From positions 16,926,001 through 16,990,000 of the forward strand of contig JBITNC010000002.1 in NCBI GenBank assembly GCA_050084985.1: DNA of 64,000 nucleotides, read 5' to 3'. The stretch is from Nageia nagi. Lineage: Eukaryota > Pinophyta. Positions 1 through 13,438 of the stretch are shown here, piece by piece. The notes beneath the pieces were generated by a model that was given only the letters and a program-made list of their open reading frames with translations, ran no database searches and was not told the DNA's origin. The translations under genes were made by a program, and so were the position numbers. The number at the start of each line of letters is the position of its first letter. Position 1 is the first letter of the stretch.

Positions 1-1200
1 GGGCATGATGATTTTAGAAATATTCTTCCTCATATATAAACTCGATATTATTGGAAATAAAATTTTAAGCCTTAGTGGCATATTTTCACCATATTTTCCT
101 CAATTCCATATACTAGCGAATATGGCATTGCTTTAACAGGTGGACTATGTTTGTTCCATATGTCCAAAGTGCCATTAAAATTTAAAGGTGATAATCTCTT
201 TTGATTTCATTAAATACTTAAAAAGAAAAATATTTAATTTTTTATTTGATGCCTCAATGGTCTGTTACGTTATGTGTAGCAGTGTATTAAGAGGTTATGT
301 TGGATATTTCATTTTTCACAAATGTTTTTGATATCTTTAGTTTTTAAAGGTATTCCTTTATTGAAAATAAATCTTTATAGTATTTTGAAGTGATAAATAA
401 TATGTTGCAAGATAAATTTGGTAATATTAAAATTGATTATATTAATTAAAGATGTAACTTCCATCCATTTTCTTAAGATATTTAGTAGTTATGATGACAT
501 AGATATGGACATTGGAGGATGTTGGGTTGATTTTATGAATTATAGCTAGTATCATTTATTCTTATTTATGAAAAGATCCATATGAATTGGATAGTTTAGA
601 GTGCTTGGGATGAAATGTGGGTGAGGTTGGTAAATTCTTAACAATAGATTTCAAGGTGGGCTCATAGTAACCTATTTTGAGTATTCTTTTTTTGTGATTG
701 ACATGAAATTTAAGTATCCATAACATAATCTTTAAATATTTTTTTAGATGATTCTTATGGGTTAAGAAAATATAAGACTATATCTAATATATTTTACAAT
801 ATAATATACCTTCTAGTAATATAAGTCAAGTTGCTTTTTGTTTAAAGGTTTGATGTCCACTTTTATTTAATGTGGAGAAAGATTTTCATTTTTAAGAAAT
901 TCTTTGATTTGGAGGAACCATGGATTTAGAGTTTCTATTTCTATAGATAGAACATCTAGTGGATTAGGGTGATATATAGAATAATTATCTGAATTTTGAG
1001 TATATTTAATTATTTCTTGATAATCAACTTTCATAGAGAGGAGAGATCTCAATGATGCCATTGTATCTACAAAATAATTGTTGTTATAGAGAGTGACTTC
1101 AATATCATAGTTATTGAATGTCATAAGTAACTCATCAATGATTTCTTTATGGAATTTATGTCTTTTATTTTTAAATTGATAACTTTCATTTACTTTTGTA
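1..1200 (-). pseudogene. Ty3/gypsy pol relic (RNase H end, linker, integrase)
   Basis: Read on the minus strand from about 1,200 down to 1, the translation follows the order of plant Ty3/gypsy pol. An RNase H tail (about 1,190-1,040) contains NNYFVDTMASLRSLL, equivalent to the usual R-x-N-x-x-ADALA-x-LASL stretch. A linker follows with NPWFLQIKEFL (about 920-890), like the PWY-x-DI-x-x-FL motif before integrase. Near 540-480 is INPTSSNVHIYVI, matching the integrase core segment INP-x-SSNGH-x-YI. At 100-143 is PPVKAMPYSLVYGIE, matching the diagnostic ATPYSLVYG-x-E motif. Only about 125 codons stay open without a stop; the rest has many stops and frame changes, and the first catalytic Asp of the integrase is not visible. 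The element continues beyond the left edge. The family assignment is by motif order from memory. Confidence 0.72.
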
Positions 1201-3640
1201 TTTTTTATTGAATGTTATCAATGGATGAATTTATTATCAACATGCGAAGATAAAAAGGTATATTTCTTTTGGGATGGATTAGCAAGGGGGAGGATGTTAG
1301 ATATTTTATGATGGAATCAAATGATTATTGGCAATCATTGTTCCATTCAAAAGAGACTCATATTTTGAGAAAATTTCAAAATTATTTACATTTATTTAAG
1401 ATTTATGCAAAAATATTTGAATGAATTGTATTATTTCTTATATTGTTTTGATTTCTTTAAGATTTGAAGGACAGGCTTGTAGAAATGAAAAATCAACAAC
1501 TCATCACATATTAGACTTTACCAATCTTAAAAATTATTAAACATCCTAAAAAATGTTAAAATACTAACAAATATATACTCAAATTAAAAAATCTCACCTA
1601 AAAGTACTTTCAAAATTTTAAAAATATATGTAACAATATCCTATTTGTATAATACACAATTAGTGCCTTATTGCCTAATCAATTTGCACTATAAATGATT
1701 TTAATTACTATTTGATAAAGGAAAATATTCAAAGTAATATAATTACATTAGCACTTACATGCTAATATTCTTTGATCATATTATGTACCTAACACTTTGT
1801 TGATCACCTTATGAATCTATAACACAACATGATAGATTTTATGGCTCAAATCTATTTTATAATTGAATATTCCATAAAATATATTCAAAATACTTTAAGA
1901 ATATTTTTACTATCTTAAAATATTCATTCAATTTCTCATATCAATTTTACACCATTAGAATAATTTTAGAGAATGTTTGTTTATTAGATTGCATCATCAA
2001 ATTTTTTAGATCTGTTTGTATTATATATAGAATTTGAAAAGGTATGTGCATTTCTTTCATCATTAAAAATCATTATTTATGCCTAATTTTAATCCTTTTT
2101 ATCATCTCAACATAATTATAATCCTTATTCATAGTCATTAATAATTTCTTTCATATAATTTCATCATAATCATATTTCTTATTTATACTAAAAATTGATT
2201 TTACTCAATTAATTATAATATATATTTTAAATAAATAAATCATAAATAAAATATGTAGAATTTATCACAATTAATTCTCAACCAATAAATAATAATGTGA
2301 CCTAGACCATATCAAATCTGAATTCAAACTAAAATACAAACTTATCATTCTTACATGGTTTGAATGAATGAAACTAGATTTCAACTTGCAAAGGTTAATG
2401 TCAATCTTTCTTTAAAGTTTAGTTGTCCATTCTTCTCTAATTGTTTATTAGTAATGATACACTATTAACTTAGTACTATTAACTTATGTAGTTGAGTCTA
2501 CAGTAAGGTAATATATTGTTAAGTTGATAACACTAAGTAATGGTATAAGGTCAGTACCACAAGGAATGCAGTTGACCTAGTACCAATTACTATTTGTTAT
2601 CTTGAACTTAGAACTTTTCATTGCACTATTGATTCATAACTAATTGATAATATTATCAGGTTGATTACTTAGAACCATGGTGTTGAACTTATTGCAAAGG
2701 TTTGGTGCCAAACCAATTGGATAAAATTGGCAATACTAACAACACCTAGAAAATGAAGCTACGAATTAAAAAAAATCCACTAGGATGTTTACTTACTAAC
2801 TTTGATGATATAATTTGATTTATCAAGGAAAATAATTTTGAATCAATAGCTCAACCCAAACTTAAAGTCAATAATCTACCAAACCTAATCTAGCAATAAT
2901 ATTGAAAGTACAAAGGCAATGATAACAATAAGCCATAAAGATCTATATTTGATAGGTGGTAATGAGAATCACTAGGTAAATATAGTATGGACTATCAAGA
3001 TTTGAATCATGATAGTTATCTCAAGCATTCCTCTATTTGTAGAAAAGTTTTTTTCTTGGGCAAGTCACCTTGCTTAGCACTCCTTGAACCTTGCTCTACA
3101 AAAGAAAGAACTATGTGAGATATGTTAGCTTAATTATTAACATAATACCTTAAATATATCAATAAAGAAGATTAATTAATTATTTATTTTACATACCTAA
3201 AATATAATTTTAATAAATTAAAAATCAAATTTATAAAGTGGTGGAACCATCCACATAATCCAAAGGAAAAGAAATTAAAAAAAATAATACTCACCTAAAT
3301 GATCAACATGATGATAGTATGGAGTTCCATATTTATGTGATTATAAATATCTTACCCCTCTTTAACTTAGTTTTTGCAATGAAGGTACCATCAAACCAAG
3401 GTAAAGAATAACCCTTCCTCTACCAAGAAGTATTCACAAGAATACATAATAGTTTGCAAGATTGACAAGGAATTATTAAAATATGTATGAAACAAACAAC
3501 TATACAAATACATAACATATCATAGGATATATCATTGGTATCCCCCCAAAAAAAACATCATATAGAATATATTTCAAAACATAGCATAACACTTAGTATG
3601 AATTTTAACTAATGCTAGTACTATAACATATATGATAATC
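1201..3640. other. AT-rich intergenic stretch, nothing recognised
   Basis: No frame on either strand keeps a coding look for more than a few dozen codons and no family motif was recognised. AT content is very high with many short A and T runs. It may hold older transposon debris beyond recognition by eye. Confidence 0.5.
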
Positions 3641-3689
3641 ATCATTAATATAGAAAAAGATATATCATCAATAATCATCAAAGATAGAA

Positions 3690-3830
3690 AATAAAATCTC
3701 TCCCTTGAAGGATCAATAAGCAAAAAATAAATCATCATGAATAATTAATCTCTACTCTCCATGATTGACAAGGTTATTTTTCCATTGTATCAAATAGGTA
3801 TAAGATACAAAATCTCTCCCTTGAAGGATT
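3690..3830. repeat. Short direct repeat pair (about 20 bp, 118 bp apart)
   Basis: The stretch AATCTCTCCCTTGAAGGAT occurs at about 3,694 and again at about 3,811, with related text between about the Bombay-type phrase CTACTCTCCATGATTGACAA. It is a small direct repeat in otherwise unremarkable AT-rich DNA and carries no functional signal I recognise. Confidence 0.5.
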
Positions 3831-4006
3831 GAAAAGTGAGAGCTCTCCTCTCCAAGATCATTAAGGCTATCTTCCAAATATCTTAATGAATATTCAATGT
3901 TAGGCACAAGATGCATTATATAATCACAATCAAAATATTTTCTTATATTCCTACGTAAAAGGGGTTACTTTTAACTATAAGAAACAAAGGTTTTTTATAA
4001 AAATTT

Positions 4007-4325
4007 GTATACTTTCATAAAGAAAGTGCTAGAATCGAGTACTATTTTACCCCAAGTACTAAATGAGTTGCCTCCAAATGAAAGTCTACTAGAAATCTCA
4101 ACACATTTTCATAAATAAATTGCTAGTATTGGGTACTATTTTTCCCCAAGTACCAAATGTGTTTCCTCCAAATGAGAACTTGTGTTATAAAACTTGACAC
4201 ACTTCTATAAAGAAAGTGATAGTTCTAACTGAATACTATTTTTCCCTAAGTACCAAATATATTACCTACATATAAGAACTTGCAATAAAACTCAATACAC
4301 TTCTATAAATAAAGTACTAAAATAT
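4007..4325. repeat. Tandem repeat, about 95-100 bp unit, about 3.3 copies
   Basis: The phrase CATAAAGAAAGTGCTAG and close variants recur at about 4,015, 4,109, 4,204 and 4,301. Each is followed by a variant of GTACTATTTT-CCCCAAGTAC and of TTGCCTCCAAATGA, so the period is roughly 95-100 bp. Units differ by several substitutions each, so the array is not recent. No coding sense is apparent. Confidence 0.8.
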
Positions 4326-7300
4326 GATATATAGTGAAAAAAATCATTAAGTATCATCATAAGAATACTCATAACATCATCAATAATCATAATATCATCA
4401 AAGAATCTATATAGCATCAAGGAAAAAAGGTAAAGATTAAACCTATTTTTACCTTTATTTGCTTGAGAATAACTAAAGTTGAGACTAATTCCAAACTAAA
4501 GTAGACTAAGCCAAAAATTTAATTGCTAAATTCTATTATATGCTATGTGATGTCATACAACATTCTTAATAAAATATTTCTCATTTATTTTTGAACTAAT
4601 ATGAATTGCCAAACTAAACTGAATCATCTTAAATTTGAAATAATTACTTGTTATTTCTCTCTAAACACATGCACTAATGCATGATATTTCCTATAAAAAA
4701 GTATCTAAAAGTTTACCCCTTATCTTATGCAATTCTAAATTATTTGAGATTTAAATTCTCTTGTTGAAAGTATGACCTTTATGACCAAATTTGATTTGAT
4801 TTTCGATTAAGCCCAAGCCATAAAAATATGATATGAACTACTATTCCAAACTGAATCAACTTAAGATGAATTTAAACTAAGTCATATTTATGCTCATACT
4901 CAGCCAAAATTGAAAAATTGATCATCTCAATTACCCCCAATTCGATATCTTGCATATTTGGAAATGATTATTAAATTTCATCTATCATGGGCCCTAATTT
5001 TTTGTGTTAGAACTACATAATAATCTCATTTATTAGATTGGGCATCTTTAATCATGAAAAAAATACTAAACTTTTCATGGCTGAATTTTGGACCTCATCC
5101 CTAGTGCTTGTTTTGCTACTGTTTGATTTTCATTTTTTATCTTTGACTAACGATGTTGGTTGATACTTTTACTTGGAAGCATTATATAATAGACAAATCA
5201 TTAGTATCATATTTTCAATTTGATTAATTAATACTAACATTGGAAAGGATAATTTATGATTTATGACGAGTATTTAATAAGTTCATAATTACCATATTTG
5301 AATTATTGATACGAGGATGACTTTTGTTATGGTTATATGATTATTTATCAAATCAACAAATAATACCATATTATGTTATTAATTTTAATAGTTAAGATAT
5401 ATTGATAATTTAACATGATATCATTATAAATAAGTGATATTAAATATTTGAAAATACTATAATGATATTTGTGAAGTTGATTTCTATAAAATAGGAAAGT
5501 AAATAAAATAATATTGTTTAGAAATAAATAATATTATAATTATACATTAATGTTATGTAGCATAATGTTTTAATATTTTGGATCTTAATAATCCATAAAA
5601 TAACCTTTGATAGTTTCATAGTAACCTCCAATGATAATTCTGCAACTCCTCTTTGTTTTCTCTCTTTCTATCCATAAATGCAACCCTTCTCTATCAAAGA
5701 AGATTGTTGGTTGTTGGTGAAAGAGCAATCTTAGGAAGAGAGCTAGAAAGAGACAACTACAGACTACTAGGTGCTCTTTTATGTATTTTATTTTATTTAA
5801 AATATGTGATGAAGAATTTATAATTGAAGAATTGGTGAACCTTGTTTTGAAATTGGACACTAGTGTGTGTTCTCTATTTGAAGATTTATTTTGAAATCTA
5901 AATGTTCTTTGGAATTATATACTCTATTTCTAGTTTCAAAGTAAATGAGTAGATATACCCTATTTGTGCATTAAAAAACTTAAGTAGTAGCTTAATGGAA
6001 AGAAGACACAAAATACATATTGTGTTTGGAAGATCTATGGAAAATATGCTTTGTATTAAGAGATCTCCATCTGTGATATTCATCTTGAATAGTGAGAAAA
6101 ACCAGTCCTGTATATTATCATTTTTATTATGTACCTTTTTCTTATTTTGTTTGGTGTATAAATATTTCTTATAAATTAAAAGTAGTATTATAAATTTTAT
6201 CACTTGAATAAATTTATAAGAAATATTTATTTAGTGCAAAATCATTGTAGTACACTTTTAAATTTAAAAGGGATATCTATTAGTTAAAAACACATTAAAC
6301 ATATATTAAAATTTATAAGTAATAGTTCAAAAGTTTTAAAGTTTAAACTATAATTATTTATTATTTTAATGAAATAAAAATAATAAATACTTGTAAGAAA
6401 CTATTACAAGTTCTTAAAAATATGGTTGTGACTAACACTGTTAAATAGAAATATTGCAAACATTGTTGAAATATTTGATATTGAGTTACAATGAAATGCA
6501 TGCATATGTTACTCAAGTTTAACATAAAATAAGAATGATGTATGGCTGTTATTCCTTAATAAAAAACATATGATTATCATTTGATACTTTCATATTCGTG
6601 GAAAACACCAACATAATTTTATGCTTGATGTTAGTTGGATATAAACTTGTGCATATTTGTAGCAACACACAAAGAAGGAAATGTATTGAAAAATGAACGT
6701 GTATGTAGGAAATAGTTATGGTTTTGTGTATTGCAACCAAATTGATAAGCTAGGGGTGGATACGGTTAAGTGTTTTAAGAAAACATAACTACTTTCATGG
6801 TAATTCTTAACATGTAAGCATTAATATGATTAGTATCACAAAATCACTTAATTATTATAGTGCAAACCTTAACAAAATACATATATCAAGTTATGCACAT
6901 TAAGGGTGACTATGAGGGTAAACTAAAAGTGTAGTTTTGCAAGTAATCCAAGCATAGTATGTTTAGTACCACATTGCATAATATTATCACCATAAATCAT
7001 ATAGTTGTAATTCATTCTAGAATGTTGCAATTCTAAGAATTTGAGCTTGGGGCTTGACCCCTTGGTCAAAATCATATAGAGAAACATAGGTACCAAAAAT
7101 GATAAAGGCAACCTTGTATTAAATATGGGTAACTTCATGTAAATTCATGTTTCCTCAACTTAGTAAGTCCCTCATCTACAAATAGAGAGGTGACAATTAA
7201 GCTCTAAAAAGAGTTAAAGATGACTTAAGTAGTTGGTCTTCATCCTTAATATGAAAACCACTTATGGAAGCTCTAGTAAGACCATTAAAGGGAGGGGTTA

Positions 7301-7572
7301 TGTAAGGAGAAATGCATGCTTGACTCCAATAGGACTAAGAGGGGATCCTTATAAGGAGGGAAATACAAGATGTACTAAGAGAATGTGCAAGGAAAAATCT
7401 TGCAACCATTATGATTGAGTACTATGACTGACTACAGTAACTAACAAGTTTTGATGGATAATAATATAAATTATGGCAGAATTGAACATCTTGGTAACTC
7501 CTTTGTTATGCTCACGAGAATTTTTTTGTGTGATTTTGATGAATAGGCTAGGAGATTCATTTTTTTCTTGTG
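4326..7572. other. AT-rich intergenic stretch, nothing recognised
   Basis: Short open frames exist (for example minus strand 5,585-5,860 and 5,898-6,203) but their products are low-complexity Phe/Leu/Ile/Lys-rich strings with no motif. They look like chance frames in AT-rich DNA. Confidence 0.5.
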
Positions 7573-8060
7573 CTAGATGTGATTCAAGAATATGAAATGA
7601 AAAATCCTTACTATTGCAATACCACTTTCTGAAGTGAAGTGCCTCATAATTGCTATTGCCACCTTATCCCATGGTTTAGTAGTAATTTTGTCTCAACATA
7701 GTTCTTGAATTTTTTGATTATCCTCCTTTACCAAGAACTCCCCCAACTCCTTCTCAAGGGAGTGTTTCTCTTTTCTAATACACTCACAAGTTGTTAGCAA
7801 GGTCGAAACCTCTAAGATAAGCCTAGTGTTTAGCATAAACTCCATTCCCTACATAGTAACCTCTCCTTTGAATCACTATTGAGAGATTTGGAATGAGATT
7901 GCTTCATCATATAGACTGTCAAATGTTTGTATAAATTATTATAAGCTCTTCCCCTCTAGAATCTTTATGACTTCCTTATCGAATTTCATCACTGATAATT
8001 ATACTCTTACCATATCCTCTCCCATTTTTGACCCACAAAGAAGAAAGTTCCATGAAAACT
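7573..8060 (-). pseudogene. Decayed unrecognised protein gene, one frame with several stops
   Basis: A single minus-strand frame of about 163 codons from 8,060 to the TAG at 7,573-7,575 reads like protein despite about eight stop codons. It has FDKEVIKILEGKSL near its start, then GMEFMLNTRLILEVSTLL, a charged stretch CIRKEKHSLEKELGEFL, and PWDKVAIAIMRHFTSES. The last 91 codons, from the ATG at 7,845, have only one stop (TGA). Keeping frame through many stops is what a substitution-decayed gene looks like. The order EFM-x-N-x-x-L-x-x-EV-x-x-L followed by K-x-SL-x-KE also appears in the minus-strand pseudogene at 19.2-20.4 kb, so it is probably a dispersed family. I do not recognise the family; a transposon gag-like or coiled-coil protein is one possibility. 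Confidence 0.55.
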
Positions 8061-8754
8061 TTTCCTTATGATAACTTTGAAGGATATAACAATCTGAAAG
8101 ATAATATTGAGATATGCATCGCATGTGATAGTTTTCAATTTGTAACATTGAAAATTATATTTTTTTTACATACAACACACTCTGACCTTATCACTAACTA
8201 ACTACGTACAAATAAAAAAAAATCTTGCCTAAATCAAAAATCTCTTAATAATGATAGTAAGATATACAATCAACTTAACAATAAAATAAAAACTTTAAAT
8301 AAAACCATTTAAAAAGAAATTAAAATGATATAAATGAATAAACACAAAAAAAAAATACTATGTTTCTTTTTAAAATCCATTTAATGTTGACTCAAATATA
8401 TAATCCACCATCTATCATTGCCCGAGCTGAAGTTTGAACATCCCAACTTATCCCAACTCCCCTCTCTACATTATTTACTACTCTAGTAACTAAACAACCT
8501 TCTACAACAATACAACTAAACATTGAAGAATTCCTAATACAAAGCAATATATAAAAGAATAATGAGATCTATCACCAAAATTAGAAGCTCAAAGAAAGAC
8601 CCATCATGTTACGACAATCTATTATCCTAACTTCAGAAAATAATGATTGTTCATAGACTAAGTCATCGTTTCAAATACAGATCTCCATAATATAAGCTGG
8701 TTATGTGGGGGCGAACTTCATACCGTGTTTGTAATGGCACTTGCAGACATACAG
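8061..8754. other. Intergenic stretch before repeat R copy 1
   Basis: No coding sequence recognised. The last 100 bp or so become less AT-rich and may already be a diverged part of repeat R, but I could not align it confidently to the other copies by eye. Confidence 0.4.
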
Positions 8755-9545
8755 CAGACTCTTCATTTCCTTCAAAGTTCTGAAACTGACTGACTCTGAT
8801 GCTGCAAGCATTCATCTTCCTCTAGGAACACGCAACTGGCCAACCAGTTGATTGAATTCCTAAATATAGTCAGATACACTTCAACACGTACGTCGGTCAG
8901 AAGGAACGCAACCTGTAAGGACTCTAATCCAAACAAAAAAGAAACTAAAGAGAGAAACTGTAACATTTCAGAACGGAACTGAAATCTTACAGGTCTTGGA
9001 GCTGCAGACGTTGCTGTTCTTTGAAATTTAGGAGGCAACTCGACCGTGGATAAACATAGGTAAAAGCCCAGAATGATATTATCATCATAGTGTCCGTATG
9101 ACAGACCAGACTCAAGTTGGTGACAATTCATGGCTCAAAATAAGCATCCCTTTCATTGTCCGAATGGCAGACTAGAGCAGGCATTTATACAGGATGTTGG
9201 GTTTCAAATATACAAGGCTGACACCCACAACAGAGCCAAATCACCAAATAACGTTATAATACATGGGTGCCTTCTCATGTTCATGATGATGGTTAGAAGG
9301 GCAGGCATTGTGCAACAGATGCACACCTCTTCCTCGTGGTAACACACAGTACATCCACGCTGGGTCCTGTTTGCAGAGTACTAGCACCATTATTGTAGAT
9401 AGAGCGCACAATGTGTGATTCCATTAAAGAGTATGAAGTGTCATGCCATTACTTCTTTGTTGCTCTGCTGTTTTATTAATTGTAGTTGTTGCTCTATACG
9501 TTGGAGGAGAATTTATTTGGAGTGCAGGGCTGAGACTCTAAGAAT
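8755..9545 (+). repeat. Dispersed repeat R, copy 1
   Basis: This segment is visibly less AT-rich than its surroundings and matches three other places in the same orientation (32.3-34.2, 50.9-51.6 and 54.9-57.9 kb). Shared phrases, in order, are TTCCTTCAAAGTTCTGAAAC (8,768), TAGTCAGATACACTT (8,868), CTCCAATCCAAACAAA or its variant, TTACAGGTCTTGGAGCTGCA (8,988), ATCATCATAGTGTCCGTATG (9,083), CAGGATGTTGGGTTTC (9,189), ACCATTATTGTAGATAGA (9,387) and TTTATTTGGAGTGCA (9,511). Open frames inside copy 1 on either strand are not preserved in the other copies, so it does not look protein-coding. It could be the promoter or 5' region of a dispersed gene family, or a non-autonomous transposon. Strand is arbitrary. 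Confidence 0.75.
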
Positions 9546-12339
9546 CTGACGCAAAAGGGTAAATTTTATTAATATCTACGAGTGATAAGTATGGTGGTAG
9601 AGTTTGGAACTTCAGATTAGGAAAGGATCTTCATCATCTTCCCATACAACTAGAGATTCCTGAATAATACTAGAAATACATCATCAAAAATACTAAAAAT
9701 ACATCCTTTGAACTTATGTATGAGAAAGAGATTTTAAGATATGATGAGGTGCTGAAGTGATGTTCAAGATATGATGTTTATGTTTAGCAATTATCAATCA
9801 AAATGCTTTTGAAAATTTTGATGTTTGTATTTAGCCATTATCAATGAAAATGTTTTTTGAAAATTTTGTATTCTATTATGGTGGAGGGTCTTTCGAGTTG
9901 TTTCTTCCATGGATTACAAAATTATAAAAATATATATGGATGGTTTTACACTTGTATGTGACATTCAACAAGATTGTCAAATAGTTGAGGATCTTATATG
10001 TATTGTGTTGATGTTTGAGGTAGTGCAAATATTACTTTTTCTCCATTCAAATCGATTTTAGTTAAGATAATATTTATTTTAAGGGTAAGGACTTCGTTTT
10101 TATGTATGGATTATTTAGTTTCATTGTTTGTTTGGTTATTTTATTGGTTAAAAAGAGTTTGGTCTTGCTATCTAGAGAGGTTATTATTTTGATTTTATGT
10201 AATAGTACAATTATGCTAAAAAAATTTATTATTTGGTTTTTTTGTTGGATGTATGAGGTTGACTTTGTTGGTGGTGTAGAAAAGGGTTGGTCGAGGATTG
10301 TTATATTGCGATAAAATATTTTTGTAGAAGTTCAAGTTTTGGTTTGATGGTGGTAAGAGATTGTCTAAATATATATCTCCAAGTTTGATTATATCTTGTA
10401 TGATGTTCTTAATCTAAAGATATTTATTTGTATCATGACTATTTATGAGATGCAAATCATATTATTTATTTATTTATGTTATAGTACAAATGTTCTAGAT
10501 TGTTGGGATCTTCAAGTTTGATCTAAAGTAAAGATGAACATTTATATATTCTATGTTTTGAAAGAGAGGATACATGTTTAGGTAGTGATGTAATAGCATC
10601 CATGAGAAACACATAAAAATCCTACATTTAAAATTTTGACTAAGATTACTTAGATCTTTACTTAGGTGTTTATTTCCATTCTCAATTTGGTAAAGACTTT
10701 GACTCAAGAATAAATGTTGGAATTAATCACAATTAGAAATTTTATCTTGATGACATGAGTATTTGATGTATGAGAGTTTATAAATGCTAAAATTAAGATT
10801 TTAAAGAGACTTGAATATGGAAGGGTAGAATGCATAGAACTGAGAGCTTGCAAAGGCTTACAATCAAAGGCCTAAAGTGCTAATGTTGGATGCTCATAAT
10901 TGCTATAGGATTAGAATACTATGGAGACAATATTCAATAATTCAACTAATGATTCTTAAGAGTAAAAATGCAAACAATTGAAAGATTTACAATTAGAACC
11001 TAACCAAACTCGAGATTGGAATTTTGATATATTGTTATTTGCTTTTGTTCTCTATGTCTTCAACTTCCAAATAATGGACAACCAAAATTGAAGATGTTGA
11101 ACTTGGTAATCAATTACTAGAAGGCCTTGATGGTTTTCAAATTATACTAGTAACATTCACATCGCAATCCTTACTAAAATAAATGAGATATCAACCATTG
11201 AAGTATTCAATTAAGTAATATAAATTTAGTTTACATTTGAATGACATGATGAGAAATTCAAAAAATAGGTAATCATGCATAAAATCATTGTATAAGATTA
11301 TTAATGTTGGTAAGGAAAAAGAGGATAAACTAGTTTAGTAACCACACTAGAATAATCATAATTTTAGAGCATAATGCTTAAGTTGCTTGATTAATCATTA
11401 TTAAAGGCAATTACCTATTATTTTCAATTATGGAATCAAGGGAGAAAATGAGTGTGGAGATTGTATGTGTTAGATCATATAAGAAGTATCATAATGGAAA
11501 CTCTACCAATCATTTCCATCCTTACTTTAAAGACATTAGAGGTTAAAGAAATAATATTGAAAGAATAAGTTGGATTGATTGAGGAGATAACATGGAGGAG
11601 AATCAACATGCATAGATAGACAAGTTAAGAGATTGAGAGCAAGGTGATAAAACATAAAGAGAGCCCAATGAATGAACTAGTCACCTAAAATTAATATAGT
11701 AGGTTTGAGTACTATAGAGAAGCAAGTTTCATTTCTATAAGAGGAATTCAAAGCATAAACAAAAGAGGATTCATCTATTGAATCAAGCAAAAATTTGAAG
11801 CCCTCTATACTCACTAACACACTTGTATTTACTCACAATTAATCTCCTAGATTTAATGGCAAATTCAAGTGTCCCCTAAGAGCCATGGTTCATCAAGAAA
11901 TTGTTTTCCTATAATCCATTATATTTTCGCATAATCTTCTTCTATTATTGATCGATTTTAGGGTATAAACATAAAAAAGTACAAAAGAGAAGTTACTATC
12001 AAGACAAGTTACCTTGGCTGATAAACATTTGGTTGAGAGGAATTGGATTCTTTTTATTTTACTTTTATAGGATTCAACAACATCCATAGGCATCTTGATC
12101 TACTTGTTGTTTTAATTACTTCCTAGTGTGGTTTATTCCATATTATATTTTTAACCTCTTGAATCTTGTATGCTTCAACTTTAGGTTCCTAAAGTAGTAT
12201 TTTATCTAACTTAGATTCTCTTCTCAAATCCCTAACAACTCTTTATTTCCTAAGTAAGTTACAACCTTATAGATATTCCAACAAATGAATTCATTTAGAT
12301 TTTCTAGAGGTGGATCTTCCACCTCCACTTTAATCTTGA
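9546..12339. other. AT-rich intergenic stretch, nothing recognised
   Basis: There are short open frames at 10,102-10,314 (plus) and 10,495-10,707 (minus), but no motifs. One plus-strand stretch near 10,390-10,440 faintly recalls the copia protease-integrase boundary, too weak to annotate. Confidence 0.45.
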
Positions 12340-12700
12340 GTTTTATTTTATTTTATTTTTATTTTTCATTATTGATTAAATTTCCTTATTTTCTATAGTT
12401 TACATTACTTCTTGTGTTTCTTATAATTTTTATTTTTGGATGACTATTACCTTTGTTGTCTCTCCCTTTTTTATTTTTAGCCTTTGTCCATTTCTCACCC
12501 CCTTATTTTATGTCATTTTTTATTGTTTCATTGCATTTTTTTAATATATTTTCTTCACTCCTCTATATTTTCTCTTATTTCCTCTTTTTCTTCTTCCATG
12601 TCTTCATCTTCATCTTCTCCTTCTTCCTTTGTTACATTTCTTTATGGTGTTTTAACTTCTTCTTCATCCTTTGTAGTGTACTGTATTTTTTGCACTTGGG
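12340..12700. repeat. Pyrimidine-rich low-complexity tract
   Basis: The plus strand is dominated by T and C, with repeats such as TCTTCATCTTCATCTTC at 12,601. Read on the minus strand, 12,680-12,560 gives an acidic string, including KEEGEDEDEDMEEEKEE, interrupted by stops. That can be a simple-sequence effect or the remnant of an acidic exon. The tract ends just where homology to copia element A begins (about 12,711), so it marks the truncated end of that element. Confidence 0.6.
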
Positions 12701-13110
12701 ATATTATCACATACAATGGATATAAGAAATTTTTACATATTTGTGAAGTAAGAAAGATCTAGTTTGAGACTCACTACTTTGCCAAATACAATCATTAACT
12801 ACAACCAGTTTCAATGTATATGAAGTAGTCTTCCAACTGGAAGTCATGAAGAGTCTACAAGAGCCCACATACCTGGGGTAAGTAACCTGCAATCTCAAAG
12901 GAACCTGCAAGTCATAAGTAGCTTAAATAACAAAATTAGTTAGATGAATCATATTCATATTAACAAAGATAGATGAATCACATAAATGCCATCATGAACT
13001 AATCAATGGTGCACTATAAGTTATCATAAAGATGCCATGCCAAAAACTTATAGTCACCTATTGTATATAAAACACGTGTTGATTATCATTACAAAATAGA
13101 GCATGCACAT

Positions 13111-13312
13111 ATGAGTTCCTCACATATGGATAATTGAATAGTGCCAAAAGACACATAAGAGTTCCTCACACATGGATAATTAAACAATGCTAGATTGACC
13201 AAAAATAGAGTATGCATATACGAGTTTCTCACATATGGATAACTAAATAGTGCCAAAAGACACATAAGAGTTTCTCACACATAGATAAGTGAATAGTGCT
13301 AGATTGACCAAT
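13111..13312 (-). repeat. Element A 3' region tandem repeats (4 units)
   Basis: Four units of about 45 bp, each containing a variant of GAGTTCCTCACATATGGATAA followed by a variant of AGTGCCAAAAGACACAT, lie between the pol stop codon and the lost polypurine tract. B has three such units and C two, in the same position, so copy number varies within the family. Confidence 0.8.
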
Positions 13313-13438
13313 TTTTACAATAAGTTCCTCACATAGAGCGAACTTACCATGAATATGTACAACAAAATCAACACTATACAATACAAAATCCTCCTAGGGA
13401 TGAAGTTATCATCACAAACATGAATTCAACACAAGAAC

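Noticed and set aside
8772-9342. Minus- and plus-strand frames (119 and 70 codons) in repeat R copy 1
   Set aside because: The equivalent regions in copies 2, 3 and 4 do not keep either frame, so they are unlikely to be coding.
10102-10314. 70-codon plus-strand frame
   Set aside because: Product is a hydrophobic low-complexity string without motif; chance frame in T-rich DNA.
12453-12762. Two overlapping plus-strand frames giving hydrophobic or Ser-rich peptides
   Set aside because: They are by-products of a T/C-rich low-complexity tract; the peptides are Phe/Leu or Ser runs with no domain.
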